Shown here: positions 7,262 through 14,804 of the stretch, in pieces | Layout: every line of letters starts with the position of its first letter | Numbering within the stretch: the first letter of the stretch is position 1 | Assembly: GCA_014874415.1 (NCBI GenBank) | Contig: JACWAI010000043.1 | Span: 1 to 34,299 of the forward strand | Length of the DNA: 34,299 bases | DNA from: Nitrososphaerales archaeon | GTDB lineage: Archaea > Thermoproteota > Nitrososphaeria > Nitrososphaerales > Gagatemarchaeaceae | Reading direction: 5' to 3' | Notes under the pieces: model-generated | Told to the model about the DNA's origin: nothing | Database searches by the model: none | Seen by the model: the letters and a program-made list of their open reading frames with translations, nothing else | Position numbers and translations under genes: made by a program

Positions 7262-8464
7262 CTAATCAAACGGCTTGGGGGTGGACGTCAGGACGAACCT
7301 CGGCTGCTGGAACTGTTTCACCAGGGACTTCACCTTCTTCTGGACGAAGTCGGGGGGCTTCTTCCCCAGCACGATCAGGGCGACGAGCTCGGCAACGGTG
7401 TCCATCTCCGACGGGCCGTACCCCATCCTGGTGAGCTCCGAAGTCCCCAGCCTGCCTCCGTTGTCCCCGATTATGTTCGCCTGCTCGAGCCTGGCTGCGA
7501 TGAGCTTGAGCCTTTCGGGGTCGTAGTCGAGCAGCACCTGGTGCGACTTCGAATACCCCGCGGAGGCGCCTCGCACCTTGACCCCCCCGGCGACCAGGGC
7601 CTTCGCGAGCGCCTGCGAGTTCTTGACCACTGCCTGGGCGTAGGGCTTGCCGAACTGGATCATCTCGATCAGGGCGACTGCGAGCGCTGCGACCCTGTCG
7701 AGGTGGATGTTGTCCACGATACCAGGGTGTATCTTCCCCGAGACCTTCGAGAAGACCTCTTCGTTGTTGGAGAGGATCATCCCCCCCTGCGGGCCGGGAA
7801 GGCTCTTGTGGGTCGACCCTATCATGAGGGAGCACCCCTCGCGGAGCGGGTCTTGGAACTCCCCCCCGGCTATGAGCCCGAGGACGTGCGAGCCGTCGTA
7901 GACGCATGTCCCCTCGGAGACGGCGGACAGCTCTTTGGCGGGGTGGGGGAAGGGGATGAAGCTGGCGCCGAAGAATACGACCTTGGGCTGTTCCTTCTTT
8001 ATCAGAGAGGCTGACTCCCTGACGTCTATGTTCACCGCCCTGTCGTCATAGGCGAAGTAGTGGTTCTCGAGCTGAAGCAGGGACCCGAGCCCGAGATGGG
8101 TGATTCCCGGGTACCCGCCGTTGTCGGGGTGGACCGATAGTACCTTTTCCCCCCGGCGGGTGAGGGCGAGGAGGACTGCCATGTCAGCCGTGTGCCCGGA
8201 GAGCGGGCGGACGTCCGCGTACCTGGCGCCGAAAGCCTTCCTCGCGAGCTCCTCCGCAAGGGACTGGAGCTCGTCGGCATACTTGGTACCCCTGTAGAAC
8301 TTGTCGGGGGCGTTGTACCTGTTCCCCAGGTCGGATAGGAACATGGAACGCATCTGATTGCTCCCCCTGTTCTCCGAGGGGATCAGGTTGAGGCACTCCT
8401 TTGTCCGCCATTCCTGGTGCAGCCTCACCGTCCTGTCGAGCCTTTCGAAGTAGTTGTGGGACAT
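7262..8464 (-). CDS. glyA: Serine hydroxymethyltransferase, archaeal type
   Basis: Encodes 400 aa, slightly shorter than bacterial GlyA. A fold type I PLP enzyme that converts serine to glycine while transferring one carbon to a folate-type carrier (tetrahydrofolate or, in many archaea, tetrahydromethanopterin). Visible motifs are NLIPSEN (residues about 26-32), the VRPLSGHTADMAV core (about 85-97), YDGSHVLGLIAGG (about 189-201) and the PLP-lysine K220 in GSTHKSLPGPQGG. The Asp that pairs with the PLP nitrogen is D190. Variants such as FQDPLREG are typical of the archaeal branch. It starts 13 nt after a tiny ORF that carries the promoter, so the two are probably co-transcribed. The sensor kinase follows in the same direction but has its own TATA box. 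Confidence 0.93.
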   Translation of the reverse strand: MSHNYFERLDRTVRLHQEWRTKECLNLIPSENRGSNQMRSMFLSDLGNRYNAPDKFYRGTKYADELQSLAEELARKAFGARYADVRPLSGHTADMAVLLALTRRGEKVLSVHPDNGGYPGITHLGLGSLLQLENHYFAYDDRAVNIDVRESASLIKKEQPKVVFFGASFIPFPHPAKELSAVSEGTCVYDGSHVLGLIAGGEFQDPLREGCSLMIGSTHKSLPGPQGGMILSNNEEVFSKVSGKIHPGIVDNIHLDRVAALAVALIEMIQFGKPYAQAVVKNSQALAKALVAGGVKVRGASAGYSKSHQVLLDYDPERLKLIAARLEQANIIGDNGGRLGTSELTRMGYGPSEMDTVAELVALIVLGKKPPDFVQKKVKSLVKQFQQPRFVLTSTPKPFD

Positions 8465-8477
8465 CTTGCACCTCTTG

Positions 8478-8573
8478 CTAGGCCCAAGGCTTGATCGGCT
8501 TGAGCGGGATCAGCCCACGACCCGCCTTTGTCTTGATGACCCCTTCCTTTTCGAAGTCGAAGTACTGGTCCAT
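8478..8573 (-). CDS. Tiny ORF (31 aa) ahead of the SHMT gene
   Basis: From the ATG at 8573 this frame encodes 31 aa beginning MDQYFDFEKEG and ending PLKPIKPWA, with its stop 13 nt before the glyA start. A TATA-like TAATATTT at 8603-8610 is centred 34 nt upstream of the ATG, leaving only a few nucleotides of leader. A longer in-frame extension would overlap the FixCX gene and lie upstream of this box, so the short form is preferred. The peptide is charged and not membrane-like. I recognise no family. It may be a genuine small protein, a leader peptide for glyA, or a chance frame. Confidence 0.4.
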   Translation of the reverse strand: MDQYFDFEKEGVIKTKAGRGLIPLKPIKPWA

Positions 8574-8602
8574 GGCCAACGCGCGGGGCCACCTAGCGGT
8601 CG

Positions 8603-8610
8603 TAATATTT
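8603..8610 (-). promoter_or_regulatory. TATA box for the tiny ORF and glyA
   Basis: AAATATTA on the minus strand lies about 34 nt before the ATG at 8573, just inside the intergenic space after the FixCX stop codon. Confidence 0.5.
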
Positions 8611-8620
8611 GTTTGGAGAT

Positions 8621-10300
8621 TTAGCCGAATTTGTACCTTACCCCGTGGCCATCTCGCTCGTGGTTGAACGTCACCATCTCCGGGGGCCCTATGGCGCCGC
8701 ATGTCCCGCACCCGACGCAGGCGACATGGTCAAAGCGCAGCTGGGCGGCAGCCACGTCCTCGATCGTCTGGGCGAACGCCTTTTTCTTGTCCCCGGAGGC
8801 GGCGAGGTTGTGCTCGTAGAGGTCCCTGAACGAGGCGAAGACCCCCTTCGGGGTGAAGATGGTGTAGCAGTTGGTGGGGCATGCGGGGACCCAGGGCTTG
8901 GTGAGCGACTTCGAAGCGAGCCCGGCGTCGACCTTTATGTGCGAATATGATTCGTCTTCGTCGTAGGCGAGCAGGCTCGTCTCCTCCTGGACCCTGGCAG
9001 TCGCCCCCCTCTGGGGCGCGGGGTGGCTCCCGGCCTCGAACCTGTACTCGCTCGCCATGAGCCCCGTCGTGAATAATAGCCGCGGGAGGGTGTGATATGT
9101 GAACGAGCTCTCCGAGATGAAGCCGTCGCGGCCAGATCTGGACACGTCTTCGTAGATGGGGCTCAGGAGCTCCCTGTACCTCGAGAGGTTCCTCCCCCTG
9201 AAAGACCCGGAGCTTCTCGCCTCGAGGTAAGCGGCGGCGGCCATCATGCCGGACGTCACCGCCCTCCTCATGCCGTCGATCATGGGCCCTATCTTGACGA
9301 ACGCCCCGAGGGCGTCCCCGGTGACGAGGAAGCCGTCTGAGTAGGGCTGCTTCAAGATGGCCTTGTGCCCCTTCGGTATGTTGTGGGCCGAATATTCTTG
9401 CGGCTGGGCACCGGCCAGGAGCTCCGCCACCATGGGGTGCTCTTCGAACGCGTCCAGCACGTCGAGCAGCTTGCCGACCTTGTCGAAGTGCTCCGTCGTC
9501 CTCCGTATCATCGAGTCGAGGGAAACGACCAAACCCACAGACAGCGTGTTTCTGTTGGTGTAGACGAAGGCGCCGCCCCCCATCTCTTGCATGAACTCTC
9601 CGAGGAAGAAGACTGCCCTCCCCTCCCCAGGCTTGACCCTGAACCTCTTCTCTATCTGGTCGGAGGGGAGGGTGTAGACCCGCTTGATCCCGTGATAGAG
9701 CTGCCTCGGCGTGAGCGGCTCCCTGAGCCCGGCCTCGGCGACCAGGGTGGACGTGACCCCGGACGCGTCGATGACGAGCTTCGCCCTGAGCTCTTCCCTC
9801 GAGGTCTTCACGCCTACGACGGAGCCCCCCTCCTTGATGAGGCTCTCCGCCGAGCTCTCGGTGGAAAGCATGGCCCCGGCCTGGACCGCGAGGTTGGCGA
9901 ACCAGCGGTCGAAGGGACGCCTGAGTACAGAGTAGTCGTGCCCTGTGTCGAAAGACATTGGGAATATCCCGGCCCGGGCCGCGAGGGAGGACTTCGACAG
10001 CCTGTAGTACTTGGTCCTGCCGCGGGCGTAGTCAGGCTTATCGAGGACGACGACTTCATGGGAGACGATGCGCCTCTCTAGCGGGGCCATAGATTCGAAG
10101 CCAGGGACAAGGCCGATGAGGCCCCACCCGTCCGGGAAGTCTCCGTAGACGACGCCGCCTGTCATGTTCCTTTCGCCGGGGATCCTCCCCTTCTCGAGCA
10201 TCAGCACGTTCACCCCCTTTCTCGCCAGGGCGAGGGACGCTGCCGAGCCCGCGGGCCCAGCTCCCACTACTATGACGTCGTAGTCAGGCGACGCCGCCAC
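8621..10300 (-). CDS. fixC: FixC-FixX fusion: ETF-quinone oxidoreductase-like flavoprotein with C-terminal ferredoxin domain
   Basis: Encodes 559 aa from a GTG start that overlaps the end of the EtfA gene by 17 nt. Residues 1-430 are a FixC-type flavoprotein: the FAD loop VVGAGPAGSAA (about 11-21), LEKG, the NMTGGVVYG segment, and the second FAD motif VTGDALGAF near residue 330. The last ~95 residues are FixX-like: CPTNCYTIF, then CVGCGTC and VRYKFG at the end, giving four cysteines for one [4Fe-4S] cluster. FixC and FixX are usually separate proteins. The protein passes electrons from the Etf dimer to the membrane quinone pool; in bifurcating EtfABCX systems a second electron goes to ferredoxin. 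It is the last gene of the fixA-fixB-fixCX operon. Confidence 0.9.
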   Translation of the reverse strand: MAASPDYDVIVVGAGPAGSAASLALARKGVNVLMLEKGRIPGERNMTGGVVYGDFPDGWGLIGLVPGFESMAPLERRIVSHEVVVLDKPDYARGRTKYYRLSKSSLAARAGIFPMSFDTGHDYSVLRRPFDRWFANLAVQAGAMLSTESSAESLIKEGGSVVGVKTSREELRAKLVIDASGVTSTLVAEAGLREPLTPRQLYHGIKRVYTLPSDQIEKRFRVKPGEGRAVFFLGEFMQEMGGGAFVYTNRNTLSVGLVVSLDSMIRRTTEHFDKVGKLLDVLDAFEEHPMVAELLAGAQPQEYSAHNIPKGHKAILKQPYSDGFLVTGDALGAFVKIGPMIDGMRRAVTSGMMAAAAYLEARSSGSFRGRNLSRYRELLSPIYEDVSRSGRDGFISESSFTYHTLPRLLFTTGLMASEYRFEAGSHPAPQRGATARVQEETSLLAYDEDESYSHIKVDAGLASKSLTKPWVPACPTNCYTIFTPKGVFASFRDLYEHNLAASGDKKKAFAQTIEDVAAAQLRFDHVACVGCGTCGAIGPPEMVTFNHERDGHGVRYKFG

Positions 10301-11366
10301 CTCCCAGCGCCTTGGTCAGCTTGGGGAGCTCTTCGTACAGGTCCCCCACTATGGGGTAGTGGGCGAACTTCAGGATGGGAGCCTCAGGGTCCAGGTTTAT
10401 CGCCACGATCTTCGACGAGTTCTGCATCCCCACCCTGTGCTGGAGCGCCCCGCTTATCCCGACCGCGATGTACACCTTGGGCTTGACCGTCGTCCCCGTC
10501 TGCCCCACCTGGTTTGACCTGCCTATGACCCCTTCGAGCGCCTTCACCTCGGCGTAGATCAGGGCGCGGGACGCTCCGATCTCTGTCTTCAACTTGTGCT
10601 TCTGCTCCAGCACCCCTTTGAGCTCCATCGCATATTGGTACGCCTCCCTGGGGTCCCTCGGCTTCCCCGAGCCGTCCTTCAGGACCCCCAGGCCTAGGCT
10701 GATGACCACGTCGGCCCCCGCCAGGTCGGGGACCGGGGGCGGGAGTTCGACCACTTCGGTCACCCTGGCAGGATAGGCGGGAGGTTGGAAGCCGACCTTC
10801 TCGATCTTGCCCATCCTCGTCGTGTCTTCTGGGAGGGGCGAGAAGCTCCCGGGCCTCACGGTCGCCATCTGGGGCCTGTGGCGGGGGGTATAGATCCTGG
10901 CCAGCCTGGTCCCGAAGTCGGGTCTCACCTGGATTAGCAAGTTCTTGAACTGCCCGAGGGCCGGGTTGTTGTAGTCTTCGACCGCGAGCTGGACGTTGTC
11001 GGTCGCGAGGCCGGTCGGCACCTTGAAGGCCACCCTTGCCGCTATGTCCTTGCCCACCTCGTTGGCGGCGAAGAGGAAGACGTAGGGCCGCCTCTCTCTC
11101 ACCAGGCCGTAGATGGCGTCCACGTAGGCGAGGTTGAAGTAGGGCTCGAGGGCGGGGGAATCGACGAGTAGGACGAGGTCCGCCCCGTGCAGCACCGCGG
11201 TATTTGCGAGGTCGGAGAGCCCGCTCCCGAGCAGGACCCCCGTCACCTCCTGCCCGAGCTTTTCGGCCACCGCTCGGCCAGCCGCCAGGAGCTCGAGAGA
11301 ATCCCCCGTCAGCTTCGACCGCGTGTGCTGAAGGTACACCCAGACCCCGGTCGGCTCTTCGCTCAT
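10284..11366 (-). CDS. fixB: Electron transfer flavoprotein alpha subunit (EtfA/FixB)
   Basis: Encodes 360 aa, normal to slightly long for the family. The N-terminal ETF domain (about 1-190) ends before a Pro-rich linker. The C-terminal FAD-binding domain (about 220-355) shows VISLGLGV, IGASRALI, NQVGQTGTTV and YIAVGISGALQH, then IVAINLDPEAPI and YPIVGDLYEELP, the diagnostic EtfA run. It binds the mobile FAD that carries electrons to FixC. The ATG overlaps the EtfB stop as ATGA, implying translational coupling, and the gene overlaps fixCX by 17 nt. No key position appears lost. Confidence 0.94.
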   Translation of the reverse strand: MSEEPTGVWVYLQHTRSKLTGDSLELLAAGRAVAEKLGQEVTGVLLGSGLSDLANTAVLHGADLVLLVDSPALEPYFNLAYVDAIYGLVRERRPYVFLFAANEVGKDIAARVAFKVPTGLATDNVQLAVEDYNNPALGQFKNLLIQVRPDFGTRLARIYTPRHRPQMATVRPGSFSPLPEDTTRMGKIEKVGFQPPAYPARVTEVVELPPPVPDLAGADVVISLGLGVLKDGSGKPRDPREAYQYAMELKGVLEQKHKLKTEIGASRALIYAEVKALEGVIGRSNQVGQTGTTVKPKVYIAVGISGALQHRVGMQNSSKIVAINLDPEAPILKFAHYPIVGDLYEELPKLTKALGGGGVA

Positions 11367-12541
11367 GCCAGGAGCTCCTCAGCAAGCATCTCGTAGCCGA
11401 AGGCGCCCACGGCGCCGCCGGATTTCAGGGTGGAGACCGCCCCTTCGGGGAGCCCCGTGGTGAGGTCCCCCTGGGCGAACGGCCCGAACTTCTTCCCCTC
11501 GAAGTCAAAGGGGTCGGTCGCCTTCAGGAACACCAGGGTAGAGCCCACTGCTTTCTGGACCGGGGGTTTACCCACGTCCACGCCGGCCCCCACTATCGTG
11601 GGTGAGCCGACCAGGCCTAGCCGCTTCGAGTCTGCGCCGAGGTCGTCGGCGGTCCACTTGAACGCCTGGAAGACCTTCCCTCTGTAGCTGTTCGCCCTGA
11701 CCTGGTCCTGCGTCGCCGCCGGGGCGGACCTGGGCCTGTACTCGGTGGAGATCGTAAGGAGCGCCGGGAGCTGCATCTCGAGCTTCTGCGAAAGATATCC
11801 GATCTTCCTCTCAGACACCATGGTGCTTGCCTCCGGATCCACCTCGAAGTCTTCGACGTAGGTGGCGTGAGGGAGGACCCTGCCGAGGAGCTCCGAGACC
11901 CCTTCGGCCACCTGGGGGCCCACGCTCCCTGTCTCGCCGTCGGTCGTCTTTATCCCTGCGACGACGACGAACTTCGACACCCTTTCCTTTTCGGCGGCGA
12001 GCTCGGCGAGCGCTGTTTCGGTCGTTATCCTTCCGTCAAGGAACCTGTGCACTATGCTGTCCCTTATCGAAGGGAGCTCGGTGTAGACCCGGTTCGGGAG
12101 CAGGTTAGCGCTGTAGAGCTCCGCGGCCTTCGCCCTGACCGAATCCGAATATCCGGTCGTTCGTATGGCCTTGGCCACTTCTTCTATGGGCGCCATGTGC
12201 CTTTCGACAAGCTTCTTGACCCCGAGGGCGACGGCGTAGGACGTGGCCAGGGTGTCGGAACCAGCCATCTTCCTGTCGCTGAGCACGTATTCCTCGTCGA
12301 TCCCAAGCACCTCAGCGTCGAAGAGCGGCTTCATCAGGGGGACGAGCTTCATGTCAGGTCCCATGCTGAGGGCCACGGCCTTCCCTCCCACCCTCCGCTT
12401 CAGGTAGTCCGCCGCCTCGACTGCCTTGGCATCGTGAGGGTTGAGGACCAGGTCCATGGCTTCGCGGTTCAGCACCCCTCCGACTGTGACGGCCTGGGTA
12501 GTCCGTGCCGGCACCCCCTTCAGCAGCACCACTACAAGCAA
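11363..12541 (-). CDS. fixA: Electron transfer flavoprotein beta subunit (EtfB/FixA), unusually long form
   Basis: Encodes 392 aa from a TTG start, against about 250-290 aa for ordinary EtfB. Family landmarks are in order: LNPHDAKAVEAA (33-44), VALSMGP (56-62), AGSDTLATSYA (93-103), VAGIKTTDGETGSVGPQVAEG (from 194), LPALLTISTEYRPR and WTADDLGAD...RLGLVGSPTIV (296-317). An extra segment of about 77 aa (112-188, mostly helical and charged) lies between ATSYAVALGVKKL and the VAGIKTTDGE motif, and about 75 aa follow the normal C-terminus. EtfB forms the dimer with EtfA and binds AMP, or the bifurcating FAD in FixAB-type enzymes. It heads the fix operon, 39 nt after the malate dehydrogenase stop. 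Confidence 0.9.
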   Translation of the reverse strand: MLVVVLLKGVPARTTQAVTVGGVLNREAMDLVLNPHDAKAVEAADYLKRRVGGKAVALSMGPDMKLVPLMKPLFDAEVLGIDEEYVLSDRKMAGSDTLATSYAVALGVKKLVERHMAPIEEVAKAIRTTGYSDSVRAKAAELYSANLLPNRVYTELPSIRDSIVHRFLDGRITTETALAELAAEKERVSKFVVVAGIKTTDGETGSVGPQVAEGVSELLGRVLPHATYVEDFEVDPEASTMVSERKIGYLSQKLEMQLPALLTISTEYRPRSAPAATQDQVRANSYRGKVFQAFKWTADDLGADSKRLGLVGSPTIVGAGVDVGKPPVQKAVGSTLVFLKATDPFDFEGKKFGPFAQGDLTTGLPEGAVSTLKSGGAVGAFGYEMLAEELLA

Positions 12542-12580
12542 AACTGGTTCGACGGCCGACGACGATGGTTCTTAGCTTTT

Positions 12581-13492
12581 TCAGATGGAGAGGGTCGAGA
12601 CGGCTTCCCTCAGCGTGTCGGCCCCTTTGTTGAACCAGTCTCTTTCCTTGTCCGAGAGCTTGAGCTCGTATATCTTCTCGATCCCCCCTTTGCCCAGCTT
12701 GAGAGGGACGCCTATGCATATCCCGTTGATGCCGTATTCCCCCTGCAGGTAGGCCGATGCCGGGACGACCTCTTTGGTGTCGTCCACTATGGCCTTGGCC
12801 ATCCGCGCCACCACCCTCCCGGGTGCGAACACCGTGGCTCCCTTCTTGGCTATGACCTCCGCCGCAACTTTTCGCGTGTCGTCTATCGCCTGCTGGATCT
12901 CCTCTTCGGAGAGCAGCGTGGTGAGGGGGACGCCGCTCACATACGTGTGGCTCGCGATGGGTATCATGTTCTCCCCGTGCTCCCCCAGGACGAGCGACGT
13001 AATCGAGCCCCGCGAGACGCCCAGCTTCTTGGAGAGCACGTACTTGAACCGGGAGTTGTCAAGGAGGCCGCCCTGGCCGACGACCCTTTCCCTTGGAAAG
13101 CCTGACGCTTTCAGCGCGACGAAAGTCATCGCGTCCATGGGGTTGGTCATCATGAGCAGCACCGAATCGGACGCGTTCTTGGCTACTTCCCTGGTGACTG
13201 ACGCTATTATCCCGGCGTTCTTGTTGAGGAGGTCCATCCTCGTCATCCCGGGCTTCCTCCCCATCCCGGCGGCTATCACCACGAGGCTCGCGCCCTTCAG
13301 GGTCGAGAAATCCTCCGACCCGTTGACGTCCACGTCGATCCCGGCGTCCGAGAGCCTGTGGCTTATGTCGAGCGCCTCCCCCTGGGCCAGGCCGGGGATT
13401 ATGTCCACCATCGCTATGTCGTCTAGCCCCATCGAAGCGATTTCAAGCGCCGACTGGGCTCCTATCTTCCCTGCCCCTGCGATGCCGATCAT
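12581..13492 (-). CDS. mdh: Malate dehydrogenase (LDH-like family)
   Basis: Encodes 303 aa, the usual length. It interconverts malate and oxaloacetate in the citric acid cycle. The dinucleotide loop is GAGKIG (6-11), and D30 at the end of the second strand favours NAD over NADP. The substrate loop GRKPGMTRMDLL carries R79 and R85, in the malate-specific arrangement. The catalytic histidine is in LGEHGENMIP, and TNPMDAMTFVA follows the family pattern. A TATA box sits 27 nt upstream of the ATG, so the mRNA is probably leaderless. The fix operon follows in the same direction and could receive readthrough, tying malate oxidation and Etf electron transfer to one promoter. Confidence 0.94.
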   Translation of the reverse strand: MIGIAGAGKIGAQSALEIASMGLDDIAMVDIIPGLAQGEALDISHRLSDAGIDVDVNGSEDFSTLKGASLVVIAAGMGRKPGMTRMDLLNKNAGIIASVTREVAKNASDSVLLMMTNPMDAMTFVALKASGFPRERVVGQGGLLDNSRFKYVLSKKLGVSRGSITSLVLGEHGENMIPIASHTYVSGVPLTTLLSEEEIQQAIDDTRKVAAEVIAKKGATVFAPGRVVARMAKAIVDDTKEVVPASAYLQGEYGINGICIGVPLKLGKGGIEKIYELKLSDKERDWFNKGADTLREAVSTLSI

Positions 13493-13514
13493 CGCGTCTG
13501 GCCGGGCCGCTCAG

Positions 13515-13523
13515 AGTATAAAC
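13515..13523 (-). promoter_or_regulatory. TATA box for mdh
   Basis: GTTTATACT on the minus strand is centred 27 nt before the ATG at 13492, consistent with a leaderless transcript. Confidence 0.7.
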
Positions 13524-13552
13524 GCGTTCCCGAATTCCTCGCCGGACAGGGG

Positions 13553-13840
13553 CTACAGGCGCAGGCCGAAAGACTGGGCGAACTCCTCGAAGGAAGAGTA
13601 GGCAACGAGGAACTGTATCCCCTTCTGGGATATCATGTACTTTGATATCTTCTCCCCGCTCAGCTCAAGGAGCAGCCCGGAGCCGACGAGCTCGGAGAGG
13701 AGCTTCGACATCCTGCCGTAGGACATGTTCCCCCTCCTGAGGAGGGTCGTGACACCGACCCCGTTGCCCTCTGTGTTCTGGTCCCTGGCGGTGCTGAGCA
13801 CGTCGGCGATTATCCTGACCTGGGTCCTATATTGGGCCAT
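13553..13840 (-). CDS. Archaeal winged helix-turn-helix regulator (pfam14947-like)
   Basis: Encodes 95 aa. The whole protein reads as one winged helix: helix IIADVLSTAR, helix GVTTLLRRGNMSYGRMSKLLSEL (recognition helix), then a wing LLLELSGEKISKYMISQKG and a closing helix that ends in FEEFAQSFGL, a hallmark of this family, which is expanded in thaumarchaea. It should bind DNA as a dimer. Its start lies inside the end of the upstream membrane protein gene (14-nt overlap), so the two are made together and may form a membrane-signal to DNA-binding pair. Confidence 0.85.
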   Translation of the reverse strand: MAQYRTQVRIIADVLSTARDQNTEGNGVGVTTLLRRGNMSYGRMSKLLSELVGSGLLLELSGEKISKYMISQKGIQFLVAYSSFEEFAQSFGLRL

Positions 13841-14477
13841 TTACCTTGACTCCTCCCACTGTGAACCTCAACACGGGCGTGAACAATATCAACAGACCCA
13901 TCTCCTGGAGTATAATCTGCAATAGTGAAAGAACCCCAACATATTGGTACAATAGTGATAACCACTGGAAGAACGTCCCTACCCCTATCAGTGAGAGTCC
14001 GAGCGCGATGAGGAGCGTGTCAGGCTTCCTCGTCCTGGCGTACGAATACCCCGTTTCGACGACGCCGTAGAGAACGAAATAGAACGACAAGATACCCAGT
14101 ATGTCCTGGATTTGGGCGCCGGAAAGCGTGATCACAGGAAAGACGAGTAGCGCTGCCCCCAACCTCTTCGCGAGCATCACGTCGACCGCATGAGAGAACG
14201 CCAGGAAGAAGTAGCCTGTGGTCTCAAGGAGGAGGCCCCCGATGACTATGGTGGTGGTCGACAGGGGCAGAGACGGGACCAGCTGTCCGAGCCCCACCAT
14301 CCCTTCTACCAGGAAGCCGAATCCCAAGAAGACGAAGGCGGTGGCGAGCCTCAGCAGGGAAGAGCTCTCTGTCTGTTTCACTCCCCTGTACGACACATAT
14401 GCGATTGAAAACGACACGAAAACGCCTATGAACTGCAGTATGTTCTGAATCAATGCCATGTCAGACTGCGTGGCCAT
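13827..14477 (-). CDS. Seven-helix membrane protein paired with a winged-helix regulator
   Basis: Encodes 216 aa with about seven hydrophobic helices and short polar loops (for example YRGVKQTES, YARTRKP). It lacks a kinase, transporter or enzyme motif I recognise. The architecture resembles N-terminal seven-helix sensory modules seen attached to signalling domains, but here it is free-standing and its 3' end overlaps the winged-helix gene by 14 nt. A TATA box lies 31 nt upstream. A sensor function is inferred from the pairing only. Confidence 0.7.
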   Translation of the reverse strand: MATQSDMALIQNILQFIGVFVSFSIAYVSYRGVKQTESSSLLRLATAFVFLGFGFLVEGMVGLGQLVPSLPLSTTTIVIGGLLLETTGYFFLAFSHAVDVMLAKRLGAALLVFPVITLSGAQIQDILGILSFYFVLYGVVETGYSYARTRKPDTLLIALGLSLIGVGTFFQWLSLLYQYVGVLSLLQIILQEMGLLILFTPVLRFTVGGVKVNGPI

Positions 14478-14502
14478 GGTACATTGTTCTTGGCCGCGTC
14501 CG

Positions 14503-14512
14503 AGTATAAAAG
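14503..14512 (-). promoter_or_regulatory. TATA box for the membrane protein / winged-helix operon
   Basis: CTTTTATACT on the minus strand is centred about 31 nt before the ATG at 14477. Confidence 0.7.
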
Positions 14513-14538
14513 CGTGTTGAGGATCGGTTCTGTTTTGT

Positions 14539-14787
14539 CTACGTTTGGTTCATCTCCCTGTTCGATTTCGTTTGGTGTCGGGCCGCGTTCTGAATCAGGG
14601 TGGCTCACTTGTCCTCGCCTCCAATCCTGATTCCCACTCGGTCGGCTGGCGTGTCCCCTCCGAGTCCCTCGTGCGGTCGGATGTAGTTGTGGAATATCTG
14701 ATACCCCTTGAGTATCGGGCTGTCCGCGCTCTCGAGGCCTCGGAAGATCTTTTCCCTGTCGCGTATCTCCCCGTTGAGCCGTCCCAT
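14539..14787 (-). pseudogene. IS6-like DDE transposase, C-terminal remnant
   Basis: The frame from 14787 reads RLNGEIRDREKIFRGL, then ILKGYQIFHNYIRPHEGLGGDTPAD and IRIGGEDK, the conserved C-terminal part of archaeal IS6-type DDE transposases, including the final catalytic-region Glu in the NGEIRDRE context. A TGA follows, and the same frame continues ATLIQNAAR to a TAG at 14539; the family has a tryptophan at the TGA position (KWATLIQNA), so TGG has become TGA. Everything upstream, including the first two catalytic Asp residues, is missing. The remnant lies directly after the stop of the DRG GTPase gene. No terminal inverted repeats or target duplication were found. Confidence 0.8.
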
Positions 14788-14804
14788 CGCTGGGGGGCCC
14801 TAGA

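Noticed and set aside
11867-13105. 412-aa plus-strand open frame opposite fixA and mdh
   Set aside because: It is antisense to two recognised genes and its composition (Arg, His, Gly, Pro rich) is a GC-rich shadow.
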